From assembly GCF_900113185.1 (NCBI RefSeq), contig NZ_FOZD01000001.1, forward strand, positions 1,178,001 to 1,242,000: a stretch of 64,000 nucleotides of DNA, written 5' to 3'. Shown in pieces: positions 47,997-56,626 of the stretch; position 1 is the first letter of the stretch; each line of letters starts with the position of its first letter. The notes under the pieces were generated by a model. It had not been told where the DNA came from. It did no database searches and saw only the letters and a program-made list of their open reading frames with translations. This stretch comes from Agromyces sp. CF514. Lineage in GTDB: Bacteria; Actinomycetota; Actinomycetes; Actinomycetales; Microbacteriaceae. The translations under genes were made by a program, and so were the position numbers.

Positions 47997-50888
47997 ATGC
48001 CCTTCCCCCCATCCATCCGTCGCGCGTCCGCGATGGTCGCGGCGCTCGCCGTGACCTCCGGCGCCGCCCTGCTCGCGATGCCCGGCGCCGCGCTCGCGGC
48101 AGACGGCGCGTCCGGCGTCGTCGTCAACGAGATCGTCTACGACACCGCCTCGCACGGCACCGTCGACTCGATCGAGCTCTTCAACGCGTCATCCGCCCCG
48201 GTGGATGTCTCGGGCTGGGCCGTCATGGACGACAAGCGCGTCGACCGCGGCACGATCCCGGCGGGCACGACGCTCGCGGCGGGCGGGTACCTCGTGCTGC
48301 AGAAGGACGCGACGCCGCTCGGGTTCCCGTTCGGGCTCGGCAAGGGCGACGAGGTCGTGCTCGTCGACGCCGCGGATGCGGTCGTCGACTCCTACGCCTA
48401 CGCGGCCACCGCGCCGCTCGCCGACTGGTCGCGCTGCGCCGACGGCGGCGATTGGGCGCATGCGACGGCCGTCACGCTCGGGGCGGCGAACGTCTGCGCC
48501 GAGCCCGAGGAACCCGCGACCCCCGGCTCGGTGCTGCTGAACGAGATCGACTCCGGTCCCGCGGACTGGATCGAGTTCATCAACCCGGGCGCCGAGGCCG
48601 TCGACCTGAGCGGCTACGAGGTGCGCGACAACAGCGACGACCACCGCTGGTTCTTCGCAGCGGGTTCGTCGATCGCGGCAGGCCAGCGTCTCGTCGTCGA
48701 GGCCTCGACCATCGGTGCGGATGCCACGGGCAAGGCCCTCGAGTTCCAGGCCGCGATCGGCATCGGGGGGTCCGACTCGATCCGCCTCTTCGACACGACC
48801 GGCGTCCTGCTCGACGAGTACTCGTGGAACGGCCACCCGGCGATCGACGGCGATGAGGCTGCGGCGAGCTGGGCGCGCTGCCCCGACGCCACCGGCGACT
48901 TCGCCCTCGCGCGCGTCACGCCCGGCGCGGCGAACGACTGCGTGCTGCCCGCGATCGCGATCAACGAGGTCGAGTCCAACGGCGACGCGACCGACTGGGT
49001 CGAGGTCGTCAACACCGGCACGACGCCCGTCGACCTGTCCGGCTGGACCGTCATGGACAACGACCCGGTGGGTCATGCCGCCGACGTCACGCCCGTGGCA
49101 TCCGGGACCGTGCTCGCACCGGGCGCGCGATTCGTGTTCGACGGCGCGACGCACTTCTCGTTCGGCCTCGGCGCGGCGGATGTCGCGACGGTCCGGAATG
49201 CAGCCGGCACCACGGTCGCGGAGTACTCGTGGTCGGCGCACGCCGCCGTCACGTGGGCGCGCTGCCCCGACGGCACGGGCGCCTTCGCCGACAGCACGAC
49301 CTCGACCAAGGGCGCCGCGAACGCGTGCGGCACCGACCCGACCGATCCCACGGATCCGACCGACCCGACCGACCCCGAGGTGCTCGCCTGGCCCGGCGCG
49401 GCTGACGTGACCGTCGTCGACGAGGCGGCGATGTTCCTGAGCGACTCGTCGGGCCTCGACACCCAGCAGACGGCCGACGGCGTCGTGCTCTGGGCCGTCG
49501 ACAACGGCACCGGCACGTTCTGGAAGCTCGACGTGGCGGCAGACGGCAGCGCTTCGTTCGCCGACGGGTGGACCGAGGGCAAGCGCGTGCGGTTCCAGCG
49601 CGACGCCGACGCCCCCGCCAAGGCCGGCCCCGACACCGAGGGCATCACCGCTGCGGGCGACGGCCGCATCTACATCGCCTCCGAGCGGGACAACGCGAAC
49701 AAGGGCGTCAACCAGAACACGATCCTCGCGGTCGACCCCGAGGCAGCCGGCCCCGACGTCGTCGCAGCACAGGAGTGGGACCTCACCGCCTCGCTTCCGC
49801 AGGTCGCCGCGAACACGGGCCTCGAGGCCGTCGAGTGGGTCGCCGACAGCGACCTGAAGGGACTCGTCGACGCCAACACGGGAGCGATCTACGACCCCGC
49901 CGACTACCCCGGCCACGGCGACGGCCTGTTCTTCGTCGCGGTCGAGGACAACGGCGTGGTCTACGCGTACGCGCTGAACGCCGACGGATCGTTCGCCCAG
50001 GTCGCCTCGATCGACCCGGGCCTCGGCGGCGTCATGGCCCTCGACTACGACACCGTGCTCGACCAGCTCTGGGCCGTGTGCGACAACGGCTGCGAGGGCG
50101 AGGCCGCGCGCATCGCGTTCACGGGCGCCGAGCCGACGATCGTGCACGTCGCCCGCCCCGCGGGCATGCCGAACCTCAACAACGAGGGCTTCGCGACCGC
50201 TCCCGCGTCGCTGAGCTCGGCCGACCCGGCGCCGTCGCTCGTCACGACCCGCCCGGTGTGGTGGTTCGCCGACGGCGAGCGCCCTGGCGCGCTGCGCACC
50301 GGCACGCTGCCCGGTGCGGTCGTCACGGACCCGACCGATCCGACCGACCCGACGGACCCGACGGACCCGACCGATCCGACGGACCCGACGGACCCCGGCA
50401 CCGCGCCGGCGCCGATCGACGAGTCGCTGCTCACCGAGGCGAACCGAGGCGGCGTCACGGCGCCGGCCACGGCGACTCCCGGGGCGAAGCTCCCCGTGAA
50501 CGTGGGCGTCGCGCACGCGGGTGAGACGGTCTGGGGCACGGTCTACTCGACCCCGGTCTCCCTCGGATCCGCGTCGGTCGGCCTCGACGGCGTCGTGACG
50601 GTGACCCTGCCCGCCTCGCTTCCGGCGGGGGAGCACAAGGTCGCGATCCAGGCGGCCGACGGCACGCTCATCGGATGGGCACCCGTGACCGTGACGGCGG
50701 TCGACGCCGGCAGCGGCAGCGGATCGGGCACCACGGGTTCGGGAACCGCGTCGTCGGGCCAGACGGGCGGGCTCGCGGACACCGGGGCCGACCCGTGGCT
50801 CGCGCTCTCGGTCGCGGGCGGGCTGCTCCTGCTCGGCGTGGGCGCGGTCGTGCTGCGTCGTCGTCGCGCGCAGGCGGGGGCCGAGTAA
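47997..50888 (+). CDS. Lamin-tail-domain surface protein with beta-propeller-like region and LAxTG sortase signal
   Basis: 963 residues from ATG 47997, after AGGAG. Signal peptide of about 34 residues (cleavage near ALA-ADG). Three LTD modules start with VVVNEI, VLLNEI and IAINEV (about residues 40, 180 and 320), each ending in a W-A-R-C-P segment. A D-P-T repeat linker precedes a region of 300-odd residues (GITAAGDGRIYIASERDN, YALNADGSFAQVASIDPG) that looks like an esterase-like or SdiA-regulated-type beta-propeller. A second D-P-T linker and a small beta domain lead to the end: LADTG (926-930), a hydrophobic helix and an RRRR tail, the signal of a class E-type sortase. Extracellular, wall-linked. 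LTD domains are linked to nucleases and surface nucleic-acid or lipid handling; the catalytic part here is not clear. Confidence 0.85.
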   Translation: MPFPPSIRRASAMVAALAVTSGAALLAMPGAALAADGASGVVVNEIVYDTASHGTVDSIELFNASSAPVDVSGWAVMDDKRVDRGTIPAGTTLAAGGYLVLQKDATPLGFPFGLGKGDEVVLVDAADAVVDSYAYAATAPLADWSRCADGGDWAHATAVTLGAANVCAEPEEPATPGSVLLNEIDSGPADWIEFINPGAEAVDLSGYEVRDNSDDHRWFFAAGSSIAAGQRLVVEASTIGADATGKALEFQAAIGIGGSDSIRLFDTTGVLLDEYSWNGHPAIDGDEAAASWARCPDATGDFALARVTPGAANDCVLPAIAINEVESNGDATDWVEVVNTGTTPVDLSGWTVMDNDPVGHAADVTPVASGTVLAPGARFVFDGATHFSFGLGAADVATVRNAAGTTVAEYSWSAHAAVTWARCPDGTGAFADSTTSTKGAANACGTDPTDPTDPTDPTDPEVLAWPGAADVTVVDEAAMFLSDSSGLDTQQTADGVVLWAVDNGTGTFWKLDVAADGSASFADGWTEGKRVRFQRDADAPAKAGPDTEGITAAGDGRIYIASERDNANKGVNQNTILAVDPEAAGPDVVAAQEWDLTASLPQVAANTGLEAVEWVADSDLKGLVDANTGAIYDPADYPGHGDGLFFVAVEDNGVVYAYALNADGSFAQVASIDPGLGGVMALDYDTVLDQLWAVCDNGCEGEAARIAFTGAEPTIVHVARPAGMPNLNNEGFATAPASLSSADPAPSLVTTRPVWWFADGERPGALRTGTLPGAVVTDPTDPTDPTDPTDPTDPTDPTDPGTAPAPIDESLLTEANRGGVTAPATATPGAKLPVNVGVAHAGETVWGTVYSTPVSLGSASVGLDGVVTVTLPASLPAGEHKVAIQAADGTLIGWAPVTVTAVDAGSGSGSGTTGSGTASSGQTGGLADTGADPWLALSVAGGLLLLGVGAVVLRRRRAQAGAE
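49338..49376 (+). repeat. Asp-Pro-Thr repeat linker 1
   Basis: Period-nine coding repeat (GACCCGACC-type) giving a D-P-T run between the third lamin-tail module and the propeller-like part. GAC/GAT and CCG/CCC vary at synonymous sites. Confidence 0.85.
50327..50398 (+). repeat. Asp-Pro-Thr repeat linker 2
   Basis: About eight copies of GACCCGACS/GATCCGACG giving a longer D-P-T run before the last beta domain. Codons vary at synonymous positions, so the peptide is conserved rather than just the DNA. Confidence 0.9.
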
Positions 50889-50897
50889 CCGCGCGCC

Positions 50898-51584
50898 TCA
50901 GCGCGTCGAATCAGCGGATGTCCCGGCAGCACGTGCTGCCGGGACATCCGTCGTCTCCGCCGTCTTCACGCGCCCTGCCCCTTCGGCATGTGCGCTCGCC
51001 GCGAGCCGCCGGAACGGGATGCTCGCAGCGGCGTAGAGCACGAGCAGGAGCGCGAGGTCGAGCACGGCGAGCCAGGCGCCGCGCGGGGTGTCGAGTGCGA
51101 GCATCGGACCGCGCACCATCGGACCGGCGAGCAGCGCGCCCGCGAGGGCGGAGCCGAGCGCGAGCACGCCGCACACGATCCTCGCCCAGGTCCTCCGCCC
51201 CCCGAGCGCGTAGCCGCCCGCGATCGCGGCGAGGGCGACGTACACGGCGCCGCCGCCCAGTCCGTTCGTGAACAGCTCGGCGACCGCACCCGGGCGCAGC
51301 AGCGGTGCGATCGCGAAGGCGAGGGGAGCGGCGGCGCACCAGCGCAGCAGGCGCCGCTCCGCCTTCGTCGGGCTCGATCCGACGCTCGAGGCCCACCCGA
51401 ACGCGGCTCCGACGAGCAGGCCGGGCAGCAGCACCCCGACGAAGGTGCCCCAGCTGAACTGCGACTCGTAGCCCGCGAGCTCTGCCATCCAGGCCCGCAG
51501 TGCGCCGGCCCAGGCCAGGCCCGCAACCGCGCCGACGACGACCGCGATCCACCTCGTGCCCCGGGCTCTGCCGTGCTCGTCCAT
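50898..51584 (-). CDS. Membrane protein of unknown function
   Basis: 228 residues from ATG 51584, after a GGGAGGGC site. Five or so hydrophobic helices (RWIAVVVGAVAGLAWAGAL, FVGVLLPGLLVGAAFGWA, LAFAIAPLLRPG, VALAAIAGGYALGG and LALLLVLYAAASIPF). No recognised domain. The C-terminal 15 residues are coded within a 36-bp perfect palindrome. A longer reading upstream of ATG 51584 lacks a start signal and is not supported. Convergent with the surface-protein gene. Confidence 0.7.
   Translation of the reverse strand: MDEHGRARGTRWIAVVVGAVAGLAWAGALRAWMAELAGYESQFSWGTFVGVLLPGLLVGAAFGWASSVGSSPTKAERRLLRWCAAAPLAFAIAPLLRPGAVAELFTNGLGGGAVYVALAAIAGGYALGGRRTWARIVCGVLALGSALAGALLAGPMVRGPMLALDTPRGAWLAVLDLALLLVLYAAASIPFRRLAASAHAEGAGRVKTAETTDVPAARAAGTSADSTR
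50915..50950. terminator. 36-bp perfect palindrome overlapping the 3' end of the membrane-protein gene
   Basis: CGGATGTCCCGGCAGCAC and its exact complement, no loop. It begins 26 bases past the surface-protein stop and lies wholly inside the opposite-strand gene. Possible bidirectional terminator; sequence differs slightly from the GGATGCC family (GGATGTCC). Confidence 0.8.
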
Positions 51585-51786
51585 GTCGCCCTCCCACTCT
51601 CGGCAACGATGTGCGGTCGTCACGCCGATGCGCCGGCGACGGCGATTCGTGCCACACCATACGCCGCGCGGGCCGTTCCGGCATCCGTGCGTCCACGCAG
51701 CGCCCGGGCTTCGCGTTCGGCCGGCTCGGGCGAGCCGTGATCCGTCGCGGTGGGCGCGGTCGTGCGCGAGGCCTCCGACGAAACGC

Positions 51787-51838
51787 TTGCGCAGCGGCAT
51801 CCGTGGGTCTACAGTCTCCCTAACTAATGATCGTTAGG
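51787..51838 (+). promoter_or_regulatory. TTGCGC-N17-TACAGT promoter with CCTAAC-N8-GTTAGG operator
   Basis: -35 TTGCGC at 51787-51792, -10 TACAGT at 51810-51815, spacing 17 bp. A perfect 6-8-6 inverted repeat (51819-51838) covers the transcription start, the usual place for TetR autorepression. The untranslated leader has AGGCAGG before ATG 51846. Confidence 0.8.
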
Positions 51839-51845
51839 CAGGCAG

Positions 51846-52442
51846 ATGACCAGAGCTGACATCCTCTCCGAAGCACGCACCGTGTTCGCGCGAAAGGGGT
51901 ACGCCGAGGCCAGCCTGCGCGAGATCGCCGGGGCCGTCGGCATCAAGACGCCCTCGCTGTACGCGCACTTCCCCAGCAAGGAGGCGCTGTACGAGGCGGT
52001 CTACGCCGAGGTGTCCGTCGAGCACACCGCGTACTTCGAGGAGCTCGCACGTTCGAGTTCCGAGATGCCGCCGCTCGAACGACTCGGACACCTGCTCGGC
52101 GGCATCGAGGCGTACTACCGTGACCGCCCCGACCTCGCCGAGTTCAGCCTGCGCGCCGCCATCGCCGAATCCGGGGCGAGCGGTGCGGGGCTCCGCGAGA
52201 TCTTCCTCGATTCCGAATCGACCCTCGCGAGTGCGGTCAAGCACGCCCACGAGCAGGGAGTCGCCGACGGCAGGTTCGCCGTCGACGACTCCGAAGGCTT
52301 CACCGCCCTCTTCCTCGTGGTGATGGACGGGCTGTTCCTCCAGCTCACGCACTACTCACCCGACGTCTACCGCGAGCGCTTCGACCTGGCCTGGCGCCAC
52401 CTCGCTTCGCTGCTCGCATCCTCCCCCGAAGGATCAGCATGA
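51846..52442 (+). CDS. TetR-family transcriptional regulator
   Basis: 198 residues. HTH: LREIAGAVGIKTPSLYAHFPSKEALY. C-terminal half (TALFLVVMDGLFLQLTHYSPDVY) has the broad ligand pocket of TetR_C. The stop overlaps the start of the NCS1 permease (ATGA), so it is the first gene of the operon and probably represses all four genes until its nitrogen-compound inducer binds. Confidence 0.92.
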   Translation: MTRADILSEARTVFARKGYAEASLREIAGAVGIKTPSLYAHFPSKEALYEAVYAEVSVEHTAYFEELARSSSEMPPLERLGHLLGGIEAYYRDRPDLAEFSLRAAIAESGASGAGLREIFLDSESTLASAVKHAHEQGVADGRFAVDDSEGFTALFLVVMDGLFLQLTHYSPDVYRERFDLAWRHLASLLASSPEGSA

Positions 52443-53770
52443 ACACCACCGACTACGAACACGGCGTCGTCCCCGCCGACCAGCGCAAGGGATGGTGGTC
52501 GATCGCCGCCGTCTGGATCGCGATCGGCATCGACCTCTCGGGCGCGTTCCTCGGCATCGAGCTCGCCGCGGGCATGGACTTCGGCGCGGCGATGCTCGCG
52601 ACCTTCGTCGGCTCGACCCTGCTCGGCCTGATGGCCATGGCGTGCGCCTACGTCGGCGCCGTCTCCGGCCTGTCGACCGCGATGATCTCGCGCGTGGTCT
52701 TCGGCCGCATCGGAGGCGCCGTGCTCGCCATCGCCCTGAGCCTCAGCCTGCTCGGCTGGTTCGCGGTGCAGGCGGGCTTCTTCGGCTCGAACGCCCAGAT
52801 CGCGTTCGGCGAGCTCACCGGACTCGACCTCCCGGTCTGGATCTTCACGCTGGTCGGCGGCACCCTCATGGCCCTCACCGCGTTGTGGGGGTACCGCTCG
52901 ATCTCGAAGCTCAGCTCCCTCGCGGTGCCCGCGCTGCTGGTGCTCCTGCTCCTGGGCGTCATCGTCGGCTTCGCGACGCAGGGGACCGATGGACTCTCGA
53001 CACCGGTCGACGTCGTCTTCACCTTCGGCGGCGCCGTCTCGCTGGTCATGGCGATCTTCATCCTCGGCGTCGTGACGGCGCCCGACATGGCGCGCTGGGC
53101 GAAGACGCCCAGGCAGGCCATGGCCGCGGGCTTCGTCGGGTTCTTCTTCGGCAACTCGATCATCGTCGTCGTCGCACTCGTGCTGGCGCGCGTCATGGGA
53201 GAGACCGAGCTCATGACGATCTTCTTCCTGCTGGGGCTCGGCGGCGCCGCGGTGATCGTGCTGATCCTCGCGCAGTGGACCACGAACACCTCGAACATCT
53301 ACTCGGCCGCCCTCAGCTTCGCGTCGGTCGACGGGCGCCTCAACCGCCGCGTGCTGACCGTCATCGGCGGCGTGGTCGGCATCCTGATCGCCGTGCTCGG
53401 CGCGGCCGACGGCTTCATCCCGTTCATCTCGGCCATCGGCATCGTGATCGCCCCGTTCGGCGGCGTGTACGTCGCCGCGTTCGTCGTGGACCACCGTGCG
53501 GGCCGGTTCACGCCGGCCGAGCAGGAGCGCGCGGTGCATCCGCTGGCCATCGCGGCCTGGGCGATCGGCATCTTCGTCGCCCTCGCCGCGACGCATCCCG
53601 CCGACGGCCTCGGCCTCGGCCTGTTCGACCTCACCACGATCCCGGCGCTCGACGGCCTGCTGGCCGGCTTCGTCGCCTACCTCGTGCTCGGGCTCGTCGC
53701 CCGACGGGTCCGGTCGGATGCCGCGGCTCCCGCCCCGGCCGAGCGCGAGCCCGACGAGGTCGCCTCGTGA
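52439..53770 (+). CDS. NCS1-family purine/cytosine/hydantoin-type permease (CodB-like)
   Basis: 443 residues with about 12 transmembrane segments. NCS1/CodB motifs: the N-terminal WWSIAAVWIAIGIDLSGAFLG, then LLGWFAVQAGFFGSNA, and NIYSAALSFASV in the middle. Imports a pyrimidine, hydantoin or related cyclic amide by sodium or proton coupling. Coupled by an ATGA overlap to TetR and GTGA to the DUF917 gene. The hydantoinase-type neighbour suggests a hydantoin, oxoproline or related heterocycle. Confidence 0.9.
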   Translation: MNTTDYEHGVVPADQRKGWWSIAAVWIAIGIDLSGAFLGIELAAGMDFGAAMLATFVGSTLLGLMAMACAYVGAVSGLSTAMISRVVFGRIGGAVLAIALSLSLLGWFAVQAGFFGSNAQIAFGELTGLDLPVWIFTLVGGTLMALTALWGYRSISKLSSLAVPALLVLLLLGVIVGFATQGTDGLSTPVDVVFTFGGAVSLVMAIFILGVVTAPDMARWAKTPRQAMAAGFVGFFFGNSIIVVVALVLARVMGETELMTIFFLLGLGGAAVIVLILAQWTTNTSNIYSAALSFASVDGRLNRRVLTVIGGVVGILIAVLGAADGFIPFISAIGIVIAPFGGVYVAAFVVDHRAGRFTPAEQERAVHPLAIAAWAIGIFVALAATHPADGLGLGLFDLTTIPALDGLLAGFVAYLVLGLVARRVRSDAAAPAPAEREPDEVAS

Positions 53771-54978
53771 CCCGCGGCGACGCCGTGATCGCCGAGCGGT
53801 TCATCACCGAGGCGGATGTCGACGAGATCGCGCTCGGCGCCGCCGTGCTCGGCACCGGCGGAGGAGGCGACCCGCACGTCGGCTCGCTCATCGCGAAGCG
53901 GCTCATCCGCCTGCACGGACCCGTGCGGGTGATCGGCGTCGACGACCTGGGCGACGACGACTACGTCGTGCCCATCGGCGGCATCGGCGCCCCCTCGGTC
54001 GACATCGAGCGCATCATGGCCGAGTCCGAGCTGGGGCTCGCCCTCGCGGCGCTCGAACGCGTCACGGGGCGTACGCCGACCGCGGTCATGCCGATCGAGA
54101 TCGGCGGAGGCAACTCGATGATCCCGATCGCCGCGGCCGCGGTGAGCGGCCTGCCGATCGTCGACGCCGACGCGATGGGCCGGGCCTTCCCCGAGGCGCA
54201 GATGGTCACGTTCCACCTCGCGGGCTACGGCCCGGGCACGACCGTGCTCGTCGACCACCACGGCAACGAGGTCGTGAGCAGGCCCGTCGACGGGGTCTGG
54301 TCGGAGCGGCTCGCGCGCGCCGTGACCATCGAGATGGGCGGTGCGGCGACCATGGTCGACTACGCCTACGGGGGCGACGTCGTGCGAGAGTGCGCGATCC
54401 CCGGCACGCTCGAGGTCGCGCGGCGCATCGGGCGGATCCTGCTCGGCCGAGGCGCGAACGCGCTGCGCGACGACGAGCGCGTCGCCGCCCTGTGCGCCGA
54501 GCTCGACGCCGTGCGGCTCTTCGACGGCAAGGTCGTCGACCTGCGCCGCCAGTTCGAGGGCGGGTTCACGAAGGGCGCCGCCGAGCTCGAGGGCACGGGC
54601 GGCGACCGCGGCCACGCGTTCCGGCTCGACTTCCAGAACGAGATGCTGCTCGCGCGCCGCGACGGCGAACTCGCCGCGGTCACGCCCGACCTGATCGCGG
54701 TGCTCGACCAGGCGACCGGCCACCCCATCACGACCGAGGCGCTGCGCTACGGCGCCCGCGTGACCGTGATCGGCATGCCGTGCAACGAGAAGTGGCGCAC
54801 CGAGGTCGGGCTCGCGAACGCCGGCCCGGCGCACTTCGGCTACGACGTCGACTGGGCGCCCGTCGAGGCGCTCGCCGCGGCGCGAGCCGCCACGGAGGCC
54901 GCAGCCCCCGCACCCGCGGCACTCGCAGCGCCCGCCCCGACCCCCGCACCCGAACCCGCACGAGAGGACGCCGCCTGA
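53767..54978 (+). CDS. DUF917 (S-methyl thiohydantoin desulfurase) domain protein
   Basis: 403 residues from GTG 53767. The DUF917 pattern is clear: EIALGAAVLGTGGGGDPHVGSLIA, PIEIGGGNSMIP and VDADAMGRAFPEAQM, then RGHAFRLDFQNEMLLA and TVIGMPCNEKW. An alanine-rich tail of about 40 residues (with PAPAALAAPAPTPAPEP) follows the domain. DUF917 proteins form one subunit of hydantoinase-like complexes with the oxoprolinase/HyuA-type partner encoded next. Acts in the cytoplasm. Confidence 0.92.
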   Translation: MTRGDAVIAERFITEADVDEIALGAAVLGTGGGGDPHVGSLIAKRLIRLHGPVRVIGVDDLGDDDYVVPIGGIGAPSVDIERIMAESELGLALAALERVTGRTPTAVMPIEIGGGNSMIPIAAAAVSGLPIVDADAMGRAFPEAQMVTFHLAGYGPGTTVLVDHHGNEVVSRPVDGVWSERLARAVTIEMGGAATMVDYAYGGDVVRECAIPGTLEVARRIGRILLGRGANALRDDERVAALCAELDAVRLFDGKVVDLRRQFEGGFTKGAAELEGTGGDRGHAFRLDFQNEMLLARRDGELAAVTPDLIAVLDQATGHPITTEALRYGARVTVIGMPCNEKWRTEVGLANAGPAHFGYDVDWAPVEALAAARAATEAAAPAPAALAAPAPTPAPEPAREDAA

Positions 54979-56555
54979 TGGGACATCGCATCGGCATCGA
55001 CGTCGGCGGCACGAACACCGACGCCGTCATCCTCGACGAGGCGCTGCGCGTCGTCGCGTCCGTCAAGTCGCCCACGACCGAGCACACGGGCGACGGGGTC
55101 GCCGCGGCGATCGACGCCGTGCTCGCGGCATCCGGAGTCGACCCGGCGACGATCACGCACGCCATGCTCGGCACGACGCACTGCACCAACGCGATCGTCG
55201 AACGGCGTGGCCTCGGCCGCGTCGGCGTGCTGCGTCTCGGTGCGCCTGCGACGACCGCCGTGCCGCCCCTCGAGGGGTGGCCCGCCGACCTTCGAGCGGC
55301 GATCGGCGAGCACGCGTACCTCGTGGGCGGCGGCTACGAGGTCGACGGCCGCGTGCTCGCGCCGGTCGACGAGCTCGAGATCCGCGAGGTGTGCGAACGC
55401 ATGCGCGGCGAGGTCGATGCGGTCGCCGTCGTCGGCGTGTTCTCGCCCATCGACGAACGCCAGGAGGAGCGCGTCGCCGAGCTCGTCGCCGAGGTGCTCG
55501 ACGTGCCCGTCTCGCGCTCGGCCCGCATCGGCTCGCTCGGCCTGCTCGAGCGCGAGAACGCGACCGTGCTGAACGCGGCGCTCATGCGCACGCTGCGGTC
55601 GATGGCCGACGGGTTCGTCGCGGCGCTCTCCGCCCGCGGCATCCCGGCCGAGCCGTTCTTCGGCCAGAACGACGGCACGCTCATGCGGCTCGAGTACGCG
55701 CTGGAGTTCCCGGTGCTCACGATCGGGTGCGGGCCGACGAACTCGATCCGCGGCGCCGCGCACCTCTCGGGCGCCCGTGACGCGCTCGTCGTCGACATCG
55801 GCGGCACCACGACCGACATCGGCGTGCTCGTCGGCGGGTTCCCGCGCCAGTCGTCACACGCCGTCGACATCGGCGGCATCCGCACGAACTTCCGCATGCC
55901 CGACGTGCTCTCGGTCGGCCTCGGCGGCGGCACCGTCGTGCGAGCGGATGCCGCGGCATCCGTCGTCGGCGATGGCGGGCCGGGTGCGCCGGTCGTCGCC
56001 CTCGGGCCCGACAGCGTTGGCTACCGGCTGCCCATCGAGGCGCTCGCGTTCGGCGGCGGAACGCTCACCGCGACCGACGTCGCGCTCGCCGTGGGCGGCG
56101 CACGCATCGACGGCGTCTCGGCTCCCGAGATCGACCGCCGGGTCGGCGATGCCGCTTGGCGGGCGATCCGGGAGCTGCTCGAGGAGACGATCGACCGCAT
56201 GAAGCCGAGCGCGGCACCCGTGCCGGTGATCCTCGTGGGCGGCGGCAGCATCATCGCGCCCGACGAGCTCGACAGTGTGGGCGAACTCATCCGCCCCGAC
56301 CACTTCGGCGCGGCGAACGCGGTGGGCGCCGCCCTCGGCGAGATCGCCGGCCAGGTCGAGCGCATCTACCGCACCGACGGCGACCGCGGCGAGTCCGTCG
56401 CCGATGCCGGTCGCGAGGCCGCCGAGCGAGCGCGGCTCGCGGGTGCGGACCCGGACACGATCGAGGTCGTCGCGATCGAGGAGCTGCCCGTGTCGTACAT
56501 CGACGGGCAGGCCGTGCTCATCCGCGCCCGCGCGGTCGGGCGGCTCGCGGCATGA
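54978..56555 (+). CDS. Hydantoinase/5-oxoprolinase (HyuA-type) family protein
   Basis: 525 residues. Sugar-kinase-like ATPase fold: GIDVGGTNTDAV (phosphate loop), LGTTHCTNAI, DIGGTTTDIGVL (second phosphate loop) and VILVGGGSII. This is the shorter ATP-dependent HyuA branch, the usual partner of DUF917. It opens a cyclic amide at the expense of ATP. Positions 323-329 or so (RADAAASV) are coded by the palindrome at 55946-55961. The start overlaps the previous stop (TGATG). Confidence 0.92.
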   Translation: MGHRIGIDVGGTNTDAVILDEALRVVASVKSPTTEHTGDGVAAAIDAVLAASGVDPATITHAMLGTTHCTNAIVERRGLGRVGVLRLGAPATTAVPPLEGWPADLRAAIGEHAYLVGGGYEVDGRVLAPVDELEIREVCERMRGEVDAVAVVGVFSPIDERQEERVAELVAEVLDVPVSRSARIGSLGLLERENATVLNAALMRTLRSMADGFVAALSARGIPAEPFFGQNDGTLMRLEYALEFPVLTIGCGPTNSIRGAAHLSGARDALVVDIGGTTTDIGVLVGGFPRQSSHAVDIGGIRTNFRMPDVLSVGLGGGTVVRADAAASVVGDGGPGAPVVALGPDSVGYRLPIEALAFGGGTLTATDVALAVGGARIDGVSAPEIDRRVGDAAWRAIRELLEETIDRMKPSAAPVPVILVGGGSIIAPDELDSVGELIRPDHFGAANAVGAALGEIAGQVERIYRTDGDRGESVADAGREAAERARLAGADPDTIEVVAIEELPVSYIDGQAVLIRARAVGRLAA

Positions 56556-56564
56556 CGTCGGAGA

Positions 56565-56613
56565 GCGAGCGGATGCCGCGGCGGCCGAACGTGCCGCCGA
56601 GGCATCCGCTCGC
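56565..56613. terminator. 13-bp stem GCGAGCGGATGCC / GGCATCCGCTCGC
   Basis: Perfect arms at 56565-56577 and 56601-56613 with an inner GC stem, ten bases after the hydantoinase stop and immediately upstream of the Nudix promoter. Confidence 0.7.
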
Positions 56614-56614
56614 G

Positions 56615-56620
56615 TAGCGT
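56615..56620 (+). promoter_or_regulatory. -10 element (TAGCGT) of a leaderless gene
   Basis: TAGCGT ends six bases before ATG 56627, with no ribosome site between. Confidence 0.55.
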
Positions 56621-56626
56621 GGCCGA

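Noticed and set aside
48189..50636. Minus-strand open frame of about 815 codons opposite the surface-protein gene
   Set aside because: It is an R/D-rich shadow of the repeats and LTD modules; the plus-strand product has a signal peptide, repeated domains and a sortase signal.
50911..51696. Additional minus-strand protein overlapping the membrane-protein gene
   Set aside because: R-rich antisense composition; the frame ending at 50898 has clear membrane helices.
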